DNA from: Zygnema cylindricum
Lineage: Eukaryota > Streptophyta > Zygnematophyceae > Zygnematales > Zygnemataceae
NCBI GenBank assembly: GCA_037447655.1
Contig: JBBHKE010003004.1
Location: 62,001 to 126,000 of the forward strand
Length of the DNA stretch: 64,000 nucleotides
Direction: 5' to 3'
Positions 56,301 through 64,000 of the stretch are shown here, one piece after another (the first letter of the stretch is position 1; each line of letters opens with the position of its first letter). The notes beneath the pieces are model-generated. The model was not told where the DNA came from, did not search any database, and worked only from the letters and a program-made list of their open reading frames with translations. Position numbers and translations under genes: made by a program.

Positions 56301-59300
56301 CATATCGCTCATCTCAATTATCAACCAGCTCACATACATTAAATCCTCATGAACATAGATAGAGATATATATATAAATCAGAAGAGGAATTCACATTAAT
56401 TCTCACACATTAATTCTACAATAATTTCTCCTTAATTGTTTCTTAGTTGTTTCCTTAGTTGTATAAAATTCCCTCACTGGCTGACATTTTAACTTAGTCG
56501 CCAGATTACATCTAGAAATCTAATTCTAGAAGCGTCACATGTACTTGGACGCAAAAAAGAGTACGACGCAAACTGAAAATTCGCGAAACGAAATATCTAG
56601 AAGTACAATACTTAAAGTACAACTTAACCTACGCGAAACAAAACTGCTAGAAGTACTACGCACGAACCGAAAGAACCGAAAGTACTGGAAGTCCCGTACA
56701 CAAACGAAATGGACCAAACCGTTCACACTTAATCAAACAAAACTAAAAGTACTAATGAAACGAAACAAAATGCGCGATGTGACGCGCGTCAAAACCGACC
56801 CATACTAAAAATGAACCTACATTGAAAAATCTCACATTGTAATCCTAACAGAGGGAAGGGGAGGAGCGAAAGCAGGGAAGAGGAAAGAGGGAATGAGGAA
56901 TAGAATGGAAGAGGGAAAGAGAGAAAGAGGGAAAAGAAGGAAGAGAGGAAGAGAGGAAGAAAAGCATCGTGGAAGAGGGGAAAAGGGGAAGGGGGGAAGA
57001 GCGGATTGGGGAAGCGGGAAGAGAGGAACAGGGGAAAAGACGTCGAGAAGACGAATGGAATGCAGGAAGAGGAAAAGAGGGAAAGAGTGGAAAAGGAGAA
57101 GAGGGGCAGAAGGGAGAGGGGAAGAGGGGAAAAAAAGTAGAGGGGAAAAGGGGAAAAAGGGAAGAAGGGGAAGAGGGGAAATAGGGAAGAGGGAAGAGAG
57201 CGTGAAGGGAAAACGAGAAGAGAGGAAGATGATAAGAAGGGAAGAGGGAGAGCGGGGAAAGGGGGAGAGGGGTTTCGGGAAAGACGGGGTGAAAGACTGA
57301 GGTAGAGTGAGGGAGGAAGAGAACGAGGCAGAGAGGGAGGAGAGAGGGGGAGAGGGGAGATGGAGGGTGGAATGGGGCTAGAGACAGAGATGCAAGAGGA
57401 AGCGAAGGAGAGGGAGTGGGAGAAAGTGGGAGAGGGGGAGAGTGGTCGAGGCTGGAGGGTGGAAAGGAGGGAGAGGGAGAGGGGGAGGGAGAGGTGGCGA
57501 GGGGGAGATGGGGAGACGTGGAAAGGAGGATTGGGAGAGAGAGGGTGCGGGAAAAAGGGGGGTAGACGGAGATATAAATAAAAAAATCGAGAGAGCGAGA
57601 AAAAAAGGCAAGGTAAGTGGCTCGGAAGGAGGGTGGGAGGGAGGGAGAGGAGGGTTAGAGGGAGGGAATGAGGGAGGGAATGAGGGGGAGGCGCGAGGCG
57701 AGAGAGGGAGAGAGAGAGTGAAGGAGGGAGAAAAAAAGCACGGGAGAGAAAATGCGTGAAGGGAGAAGAAGTGGGAGATACAGAGAGAGGAAGAGTGTGA
57801 GAGTATGGAGGAGGGAGAAGGATACAAAGGAGTGTGAGAGAAAGGGAGAGGGCAATATGGATAGAGCGAGAGGGGGAGAGTGGGAAGTCGGAGGAGTGAT
57901 GGAAAAGGGAAGGGGGGAAGGGAAGAGGGAGAGTGGAAGGGAGATGGAGAGGGGGAGTGGGAGAGTTAGAGGGAGAAGAAGAGGGAGAAGGAGAGAAAGG
58001 GAGGGATAAGAAGCGAGAGAGGGTGAGGCAAAGAGAGAGGGAGAGGTAGAGACGAGGAAAAGGACAAGGAAAGAGAGGGACAAAAAGGGAGAGTTAGACG
58101 GAGGGGAAGAAGGCGATTGACGCGAAATGGGTCTTTAAGAGCAAAACTGGTGCTTTTGGAGAGGTGATTAAATATAAGGCTACGTTAGTTTGTGAAGGAT
58201 TTCAGCAATGGGAAGGAGTAGACGACATTGAGACATATGCACCTGTAATCAAATTCGATTCTTTACGGATGATTGTGGCGATTGCGGCAGCCGGTAAAAA
58301 GCACATCCATCAAATGGATGTGGAGACGGAGTTCTTAAATGGTGAACTTGAAAAAGAAGTTTACATGAAGGTTCCGAAAGGAGTTGTGTCGAAGGAAGGG
58401 AAGGTATGGCGGCTGTGAAAGTCTCTTTACGGCTTGAAGCATTCACCTCATACTTGGTACTTACGCTTACATTCCGTACTTACCGAATTTGGTTTTGTTC
58501 GGACTACCTCAGATTCGGGAGTTTATATTAAGGGGGAAGGAGAAGATCAAATTATCGGGGAAAGAGAAGATCGAATTATCTTCTCAGTTTATGTTGATGG
58601 TTTTCTGATGACTTCTGATAGTTTGCAGAAAATCAATGAACTGAAGGCTTATTTGCGCCTTCACTTCAAGGTGACTGATTTGTGAGAATTTCGTTACATG
58701 TTGGGGATTGAGGTGAGTCTTCACCTTGATGGTGACATTAAGTTGAGCCAGGCTCAATATTGCAGGGAGGTTCTGACACGGCTTGGCCTGACATACAAGG
58801 CGTGACATATTGGTGGTAGAGGCCCGGTATATCGGCGGCAGTTTCTGTCGTCAGCCTATTTTGCCGTGCGCCGAAGAAGGCTCACTTGGAAGCCGTGAAT
58901 CGTATATTTTGATACATGGCCGGTACGATCGACATCGACCTGTTATTAAAAGTGTAGAGCAAAAAAGAGTTCCACCATAATTATTTTTTTAAAAAACCCT
59001 AATTTTTTTTTCCCTCTACCCAAATAAAGAGAGGGGAGAGAGGGAGAGAGGGGATGAGGGAGGGAGAGAAATGAGAGGGAGGAAGGGTAGCGAGAAAAAG
59101 AGGATTTTGGAGGAGACCAAGGGTGAGAGGGGAAAAAGAAAGAAGGAACGAGGGAGAGGGAGAGAGGAGGAGAGAGGGTGGGAGGGCGAAAAGGAGAGAG
59201 AGGGGAGGAAGAGGAGAGATTGGTAGAGAGAGAGAGAGAGGGAGAGAGGGAGGTAGGGGAAAAGTAGGAAGGCGGAGAAAGAGGGCGATGAAGGGAGACA

Positions 59301-62300
59301 GGGGCGGAGGGAGAGGGAAAGTGGGAAAGGGAGAGGGACAAAGGAGAGAAAAGGGAAAGGAGATAGGGAGAGGGAGAAGAAGGGAGGTGGAGGAACGCTA
59401 GGAGCAAGGGAAAGAGGGAGGGAGGAAGGGGAAATTGTGGGAGGGAAGAAGAGGGAGGAGGAGAAGAGTAGAGAGGGGGGTGGTAGATGGCAGGGGAGGG
59501 AGGGAGAGGGGAGGGGGGAAATTGAGCGGGGGGACAGGGGAAGGAGGGTGGTGAAGGAGAGGGTGTCGGGGAGGATGGTGGCCAGGGGAAGGGGAATAAG
59601 AAGTGCGAAGGGGAGGTGGAAGGGGCAAGGGTGAGAGGGGCACGAGAGCGAGGGGGCAGAGAGATAGGCGGAGGAAAGAAAAGGGGTAAAAAGGCAGAGG
59701 GGTAGAGGGTCAAAGGGGTAAAGGGGAGAGGGGAAGTGGGGTGGTAGATGGGAATAGGGGAAAAGGGGAAAAGGGAAGTGGAGATGAGTGGAAGAGGGAA
59801 GGGGAGAAGAGCGAAAGCGGGGAAGAAGAGAAGAGGGGAAGAGGAAAGAGGGAATGGGGAATAGAATGGAAGAGGTAAAGAGAGAAAGAGGGAAAAGAAG
59901 GAAGAGAGGAAGAACAACAGCGGGGAAGAGGGGAAAGGGAGAAGAGGGGAAAAGGGGAAGGGGGGAAGAGCGAATTGGGGAAGCGGGGAAGAGCGGATTG
60001 GGGAAGCGGGAAGAGAAGAACTGGGGAAAAGGCGTCAAGAAGACGAATGGAAGGCAGGAAGAGGAAAAGAGGGAAAGAGTGGAAAAGGAGAAGAGGGGCA
60101 GAGGGGAGAGGGGAAGAGGGGAAAAAAGGTAGAGGGGAAAAGGGGAAAAAGGAAAGAAGGGGAAGAGGGAAAATAGGGAAGAGGGAAGAGGGCGTGAAGG
60201 GAAAACGGGAAGAGAGGAAGATGATAAGAAGGGAAGAGGGTTAGCGGGGAAAGGGGGAGAGGGGTTTCGGGAAAGACGGGGTGAAAGACTGAGGTAGAGT
60301 GAGGGAGGACGAGAACGAGGCAGAGAGGGAGGAGAGAGGGGGAGAGGGGAGATGGAGGGTGGAATGGGGCTAGAGACAGAGATGCAAGAGGAAGCGAAGG
60401 AGAGGGAGTGGGAGAAAGTGGGAGAGGGGGAGAGTGGTCGAGGCTGGAGGGTGGAAAGGAGGGAGAGGGAGAGGGGGAGGGAGAGGTGGCGAGGGGGAGA
60501 TGGGGAGACGTGGAAAGGAGGATTGGGAGAGAGAGGGTGCGGGAAAAAGGGGGGTAGACGGAGATATAAATAAAAAAATCGAGAGAGCGAGAAAAAAAGG
60601 CAAGGTAAGTGGCTCGGAAGGAGGGTGGGAGGGAGGGAGAGGAGGGTTAGAGGGAGGGAATGAGGGAGGGAATGAGGGGGAGGCGCGAGGCGAGAGAGGG
60701 AGAGAGAGAGTGAAGGAGGGAGAAAAAAAGCACGGGAGAGAAAATGCGTGAAGGGAGAAGAAGTGGGAGATACAGAGAGAGGAAGAGTGTGAGAGTATGG
60801 AGGAGGGAGAAGGATACAAAGGAGTGTGAGAGAAAGGGAGAGGGCAATATGGATAGAGCGAGAGGGGGAGAGTGGGGAGCCAGATAAGTGATGGAAAAGG
60901 GAAGGGGGGAAAGGGAAGAGGGAGAGTGGAAGGGAGATGGAGAGGGGGAGTGGGAGAGTTAGAGGGAGAAGAAGAGGGAGAAGGAGAGAAAGGGAGGGAT
61001 AAGAAGCGAGAGAGGGTGAGGCAAAGAGAGAGGGAGAGGTAGAGACGAGGAAAAGGACAAGGAAAGAGAGGGACAAAAAGGGAGAGTTAGACGGAGAGGG
61101 AGAGGTAGAGTGAAAGGGAAGAGCGAGAGAGAGGCAGATAGCGAGGGAGAAGGAGAGGGAGTGGGAGAGTGAAAGGGGTGTGGAGAAGAAGGAGAGGCAG
61201 CGAGAGAGTCAAAGGCAAGGGGTAAAAAGTGTGATGTTGTATGAATACTGGAAATTTTTAATAAGGATTTCTATTTAATGTTGTTGTGATGTTTTATCTT
61301 CCGAATCATGCTTAATAGATGGCATTTTGGGGGGAATGGGATGTTGGTGAGAGGGGGTTTGTCTATTGCTATAGAGATTTAGATGGCAACCAGTTGAGTG
61401 GAAACATTCCAACATCCATTGGTCAAATGAAATCCCTCAAATATTTGTAAGACTTTTTGAATTTTAACGCCCAAAATGTAAATCCTTCCATTTTTTATTT
61501 TATAAATATATATAATATTTATAGCAAGAGTTTATCATATATTAGACCTTCATTCACTTTAACAAAAGTTGAATTGAAAATAATTTTGCCCTAATTACAA
61601 TAGGAGATCTCTTTAAATTTTTAAGCTTCCACGTCTTGCTTTCCTTTTGCCTGCTCGATCTATTTAAAAGTGTGACACCAACGTAGAATAAAACATGTAT
61701 GGAAAGATCCGTTAAACGATCTTGAAATTTGGTAAACATGCCTATTTTTTCCCTCTTTTTTCCCCCTCCTTTCTCTTTCACCCCTTACACTTGAGATGAG
61801 TCCCTCATAAATGCCATAAACCCATATAAAAAATTGTATGGCATTTCTAAATTTTTATAAATTTCAAACAAATTATCATTTTTGAAAAAATCATGAAAAT
61901 GCCCAAATGTTTTGGGATGAAATTATAAAAATAGTTTTGGAAAGGTTTAATTTCGGTTTCCCTTTTCTCTTTTTTTGTTTTGGAGGATAAATTCAAAAAA
62001 TTGACAATCTACGAAAAATGAGGAAGTAGGGTAGGTTTGACTGATTGAAATAAATCTGTTAATTAAATGATCGAACCGTTAAATCTCACACTCATTTATG
62101 AGGTTTGGCAAAATATATTAGAAAAAAATCGGATCCACAATGTTGGTTTTTCTTAAGTCAATTGAAAAAATAAGGAAGCGTAGATGGTCGAAAATAGGTT
62201 GTTGGAAAATTTTGGGATTTGGGGAAATAATTTTTTTCAAAAATATATCATGGTAGTAGTAAATTTCGATTATAAGATGAATTTTTTTTAAGTTTCTCGA

Positions 62301-64000
62301 AACCAGCAACATAACAACCGAAAACGTAGATCCAAAGAATCAGTTTTAGGACCCTAAAATTTAAATGATAATTCAAAAACCATGCAAAAGGAAAAAAACG
62401 GGAAAGAGGGAGAGAGGAGAGAGATGTTCACATTTGAGGGTAAGTATCTTGAGAGAACTTTTGAACAATCCACCACATCATCTCGTCTCATTTTTCTTTT
62501 GATAACAAAAATGTCATTAAAGCAAAGTCTGCAATAATAAATTTAAAAGAACATACAAATCTCCTTAATCCTTAAATTAATCTGTAAAATGCTTAGCAGA
62601 AAATACCAAAAATACCCATTATAAATTGACAGCGCGATAAATCCATTCCCAAAAATCTCGTGTTTATTGTCTCTCTACAGTTATCAACAAGGTTAACCAC
62701 ACTGTTTAGTTTACAAATATCTTTTCTACGAACTTTTGTACTTTTCACACTCAGATTGATTAAAAGTAAAATATAAGAGAGAAAGAAAAAATGATATAAC
62801 AGGAAAGAAAAAAAAGAGATAATGATTCAGAAGGACACACCCGCACAAGTTTATCAAAGGGTCTAGTAGGGGGCAATAACGAATTACATTGAAGAGAAAA
62901 ATGCCTTAAGTTTAAAGATGCCTTAGTTTTTGTGAGGCGAGGAGATGGTTGGGTCAATTTTACCACTTACAACTGAAACTTAATGAAAAAATCTGATTAT
63001 CGACTTTTGAGCGTGCCACATTGGATAAAAATACTTTTAGGTGTATTAATTACTCTATTTTGGTGTATTATCTTCCAAATATTACTGAGGAGTGGATTGG
63101 TGAGGTGGGTATTTTCGATGTCACAGATTACTATATAACAACCAGTTGAGTGGAATCATTCCATCGTCCATTGGTCAACTCTCAAAACTTGTGTATATGT
63201 AAGACTGGATAATGAGCAAAACCAATGTGGAAGCAAAACCAATGTTCCACAGATAGTGGGGCAGAAAGTGGTTTGAAGTAAGGGCTTAAGGTAGTAGGGA
63301 CTTTTTGCGAAAAATGAATGTTCGAAAGAAAATAAAATCAGTTTATCGACTTTTGAACGTGCCACATTGGATTAAAGAACTTTCAGGTGTATTACTTGAT
63401 CTATTTTGGTGTATTCTCTTCGAAATGACTCTAAGTTAGGGGCATTTGGGTGGAGGGGTGGGTTGGTGGGGAGGGTATTCTCGGTGTCACAGAATTTTAT
63501 TAAAGAACCTGTTGAGTAGAAGCATTCCATCGTCCATCGGTCAACTCTCAAAACTTCTGTATATGTAATCTGAATTAATGGCAACGCTGATGCTCCACGA
63601 TAGTGGGGTATGAAAGTGGTTTGAAGTAAGGGCTTAAGGGCGAAAGAGGGTTTTTTTGCACAAAATGAATTTTGGAAAGAAAGATACGCAGAAGCATTTT
63701 ATCGTCCTTCGGTAAACTCTTACACCTTTATGAATTGTAAGTTCGAGTTCGTGCTAAATAGAAGGAATTTGGGAGGGAGGTGGTGAGGTGGATATGCTCG
63801 TTGTCATAGTGATATATCCAGCAACCAGTTGAGTGGAAGAATTCCATCGTCCATCGGTCAACTTTCAAGCCTTGATATGTTGTAAGATTGAAATTGAGCA
63901 AAGCTATTTCTTACTTGTACAATGAGATAGATTTGGTTTGAAAATAGTATTGACGTGAGAAAGTGATTTTTCTTGTTAAACGTATGTTGAAAAAGCTAAT
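44294..64000 (+). CDS. LRR gene B: secreted LRR protein, paralogue of A (3' end outside window)
   Basis: Exons read: 44294-44384, 44520-44643, then LRR exons 53442-53513, 55322-55393, 61375-61446, 63127-63198, 63493-63564 and 63810-63881, all 72 nt phase 2. Exon 1 (91 nt, phase 1 end, GTAAGT donor) joins exon 2 in frame, unlike gene A. Intron 2 is 8.8 kb because a Copia element sits in it; intron 4 holds the polypurine/Copia-RT block. By homology to A, EGF-like and Pro-rich exons should lie beyond 64000. Whether such long introns splice correctly cannot be seen from sequence. Confidence 0.85.
44520..44643 (+). CDS. LRR gene B exon 2 (LRR N-terminal cap)
   Basis: Identical in protein to gene A exon 2 up to GRVT: RALQAVKAAVKNKG, CGTNYFGYSFVCDKSGRVT. 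Acceptor gctgcag, donor gtgagt. Confidence 0.9.
45444..46456 (+). repeat. Copia 5' LTR
   Basis: 1013 bp. Shares with the 3' LTR the (c)caagatttgatcctggccc block, 'cagactaaatcatttaacac', 'gtaaatatttgtacat' and a terminal 'cacaaaatt'. The 'ccaagattt(g/c)atcct' unit is expanded to three to four copies here but only one in the 3' LTR. Confidence 0.9.
46457..46469 (+). other. Primer-binding site, half-tRNA type
   Basis: GGTTATGGGCCCA directly follows the LTR's terminal CA. It is the exact complement of 13 nt spanning the anticodon stem-loop of plant initiator tRNA-Met (UGGGCCCAUAACC, recalled), not of its 3' end. Drosophila copia and yeast Ty5 use such internal (half-tRNA) primers. Confidence 0.8.
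46470..47630 (+). pseudogene. Copia gag remnant
   Basis: FHGTRYVYWKLMI and LWGVV-like text near the start, then KKKKVNALIMKLL-type helices. The CCHC knuckle is reduced to CRFFKKPGHYMADRNW, with two of the cysteines changed. Several frame changes. Confidence 0.7.
47636..47880 (+). pseudogene. Copia protease remnant
   Basis: WIIDSNALIHV stands where Copia has W-x-x-DSGA-x-x-H: the catalytic Asp is kept but the Gly is changed to Asn. Then VEIELEDGKIVTTSLVGSFD, with an in-frame stop between. Confidence 0.7.
48040..48990 (+). pseudogene. Copia integrase remnant with GA insert
   Basis: The GAG-pre-integrase zinc motif is kept as HVHVDKLRE...CSGCARGK; then DLVHSD, SDNGGEY and NGVAERLN mark the D,D,E core. 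A GA-rich block (48640-48915) separates this from TPYERWTRKKPDLSHLKVFG. Stops throughout. Confidence 0.8.
48640..48915. repeat. GA-rich tract inside Copia integrase region
   Basis: About 275 bp of (GGGA/GA)n interrupts the integrase C-terminal part just before TPYERW, so it arose after or as damage to the element. Confidence 0.88.
49550..50225 (+). pseudogene. Copia reverse transcriptase remnant
   Basis: NWELVDC, GCKWVFRLK, RFKARLVAKKYTQKQGID, HQMDIKTALLHGE, SLYKLKYAPQQ and AIYVDDLFVLS follow the RVT_2 order; the YVDD catalytic box is intact. At least four in-frame stops. Confidence 0.88.
50660..50905 (+). repeat. 85-bp tandem duplication within Copia
   Basis: 'tcagttatggtaatgttgtt...gttggagtag' occurs at 50703 and 50788. 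The second unit has an inner 22-bp duplication (ggggtgggtatgttttgaaa). Confidence 0.85.
50905..51235 (+). pseudogene. Copia RNase H remnant
   Basis: AQSTMEAEYMAACAVVKELM, CDNHVAIAIAPNPKHHFKAK and HGDIKL are the conserved Copia RNase H blocks, with one stop in between. Confidence 0.85.
51271..51280 (+). other. Copia polypurine tract
   Basis: AAGGGGAGAG, one base before the 3' LTR. Confidence 0.8.
51282..52323 (+). repeat. Copia 3' LTR
   Basis: 1042 bp. Carries a two-fold 'gacacaggatataagacata' duplication and a three-fold 'gtcctcacgaggt(g/a)aggct' unit (52130-52204), neither in that copy number in the 5' LTR. Confidence 0.9.
53442..53513 (+). CDS. LRR gene B, LRR exon 1
   Basis: RLSNNELSGSIPSSIGRLKS then VTK. 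Acceptor cacag, donor gtaaga. Orthologous in position to 27051-27122 of gene A. Confidence 0.93.
53950..54190. repeat. Polypyrimidine tract in LRR gene B
   Basis: About 240 bp of C/T sequence, positionally matching 27588-27812 in gene A. Confidence 0.9.
54722..55013 (+). repeat. ~290-bp dispersed repeat, copy 4
   Basis: Most diverged copy of the 3285-3575 family, in the same intron context as 31487-31775. Confidence 0.82.
55322..55393 (+). CDS. LRR gene B, LRR exon 2
   Basis: RLYDNQLNGSIPSSIRKLTS then LVE. Acceptor ccatag, donor gtaaga. Confidence 0.92.
55394..56840. other. Intron stretch: T-rich run, nothing else firm
   Basis: 55540-55860 is very T-rich. 55919-56155 and 56539-56808 are short frames without recognisable motifs; the latter is rich in Lys, Arg, Thr and Asn. 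Confidence 0.55.
56840..58105. repeat. Polypurine block, copy 1
   Basis: About 1.26 kb with almost only G and A on the plus strand. Positions 57310-58090 match 60302-61082 at offset 2992 with few changes (a short variant near 57890 versus 60880); 56880-57300 matches 59845-60292 with indels. All long frames are composition artefacts. Confidence 0.95.
58106..58960 (+). pseudogene. Copia reverse transcriptase fragment between the polypurine blocks
   Basis: AKWVFKSKTGAFGEVIKYKA, YAPVIKFDSLRMIVAIAAA, HQMDVETEFLNGELEKEVYM, KSLYGLKHSPHTWY and SVYVDGFLMTSDS follow RVT_2 order. The catalytic YVDD reads YVDG and there are stops (for example after KVWRL). Lacks gag, integrase, RNase H and LTRs; different lineage from the 45-52 kb element. 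Confidence 0.88.
59020..59790. repeat. Polypurine tract, different from the flanking copies
   Basis: G/A-rich sequence not obviously the same as block 1. Together with the next block it gives over 2 kb of strand-asymmetric purine sequence, the source of a 686-codon spurious Ser/Leu/Pro minus frame. Confidence 0.9.
59791..61230. repeat. Polypurine block, copy 2
   Basis: Direct repeat of 56840-58105, extended by about 140 bp beyond the point where copy 1 passes into the Copia fragment. Confidence 0.95.
61375..61446 (+). CDS. LRR gene B, LRR exon 3
   Basis: DLDGNQLSGNIPTSIGQMKS then LKY. Acceptor ctatag, donor gtaaga. Confidence 0.93.
61745..62995. repeat. Intron segment shared with LRR gene A
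   Basis: Aligns with 31985-33240, including 'gaggaagtagggtaggttt' and 'gcttagcag', at roughly 85%. Confidence 0.8.
63127..63198 (+). CDS. LRR gene B, LRR exon 4
   Basis: LLYNNQLSGIIPSSIGQLSK then LVY. Acceptor cacag, donor gtaaga. Positionally equivalent to 33289-33360. Confidence 0.93.
63493..63564 (+). CDS. LRR gene B, LRR exon 5
   Basis: ILLKNLLSRSIPSSIGQLSK then LLY. The N and G of the NxLSG motif are altered (KNLLSR). Acceptor cacag, donor gtaatc, weaker than its neighbours. Confidence 0.82.
63692..63736 (+). CDS. Possible short (45-nt) LRR exon
   Basis: SILSSFGKLLHLYE with acceptor cgcag and donor gtaag, phase 2 to 2. Homologous to 33806-33850 of gene A. Confidence 0.45.
63810..63881 (+). 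CDS. LRR gene B, LRR exon 6
   Basis: DISSNQLSGRIPSSIGQLSS then LDM. Acceptor catag, donor gtaaga. Confidence 0.93.

Noticed and set aside
59016-61076. 686-codon open frame on the minus strand, and several other 90-320 codon Ser/Leu/Pro frames nearby
   Set aside because: Composition artefact of polypurine DNA: no start context, no domain, and the same text recurs wherever G/A tracts occur.
1-64000. CRISPR arrays, bacterial operons, Shine-Dalgarno sites, rRNA genes
   Set aside because: None seen. Introns, LTR elements and microsatellites show this is eukaryotic nuclear DNA; tandem repeats here lack the repeat-spacer pattern.

Overview
This is a nuclear, intron-rich, repeat-laden eukaryotic window. 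It most likely comes from a streptophyte (a charophyte alga or early land plant). Three things point there: a plant-type synaptotagmin with SMP and two C2 domains; LRR genes in which each 24-residue repeat sits in its own 72-nt phase-2 exon, as in many plant LRR genes; and a Copia element whose primer-binding site matches the anticodon region of plant initiator tRNA-Met. No species is claimed. Most long open frames here are low-complexity or chance; the genes were read by joining short exons at GT-AG borders.

Layout. 1-4100: first copy of a 4.1-kb repeat, cut by the window edge. 4100-8245: non-coding, with a 44-bp palindrome, short tandem repeats, a 543-bp MITE and a hAT-like element. 8245-16437 (minus): twelve exons of a synaptotagmin/E-Syt-like gene, N-terminal membrane anchor not found, with several related MITEs in its introns. 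16732-20845: second, almost identical copy of the 4.1-kb repeat, lying immediately upstream of the gene. 20846-22950: AT and CT microsatellites and a ~93-bp satellite. 23450-24211: hAT-type non-autonomous element with 8-bp target duplication.

24926-35624 (plus): LRR gene A. It has a signal-peptide exon, an N-terminal cap exon, five 72-nt LRR exons, a Cys-rich/EGF-like exon and a Pro-rich terminal exon; no kinase is seen. Its first exon carries a 4-bp difference from the paralogue and a GC donor, so A looks frame-broken as read. 35.6-42.9 kb: intergenic, with a segmental duplication and an LTR remnant. 44294 to beyond the window end (plus): LRR gene B, a paralogue with an intact first-exon reading. 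Its second intron holds a complete but decayed 6.9-kb Copia element (45444-52323), and its later introns hold a Copia RT fragment enclosed in two copies of a >1-kb polypurine block (56.8-61.2 kb).

The synaptotagmin is predicted to act at ER-plasma-membrane contacts. The LRR proteins are predicted to be secreted to the cell wall. No functional link between the two loci is evident. The LRR pair is the most novel gene content: a secreted LRR / EGF-like / Pro-rich architecture in recently duplicated, actively remodelled genes.
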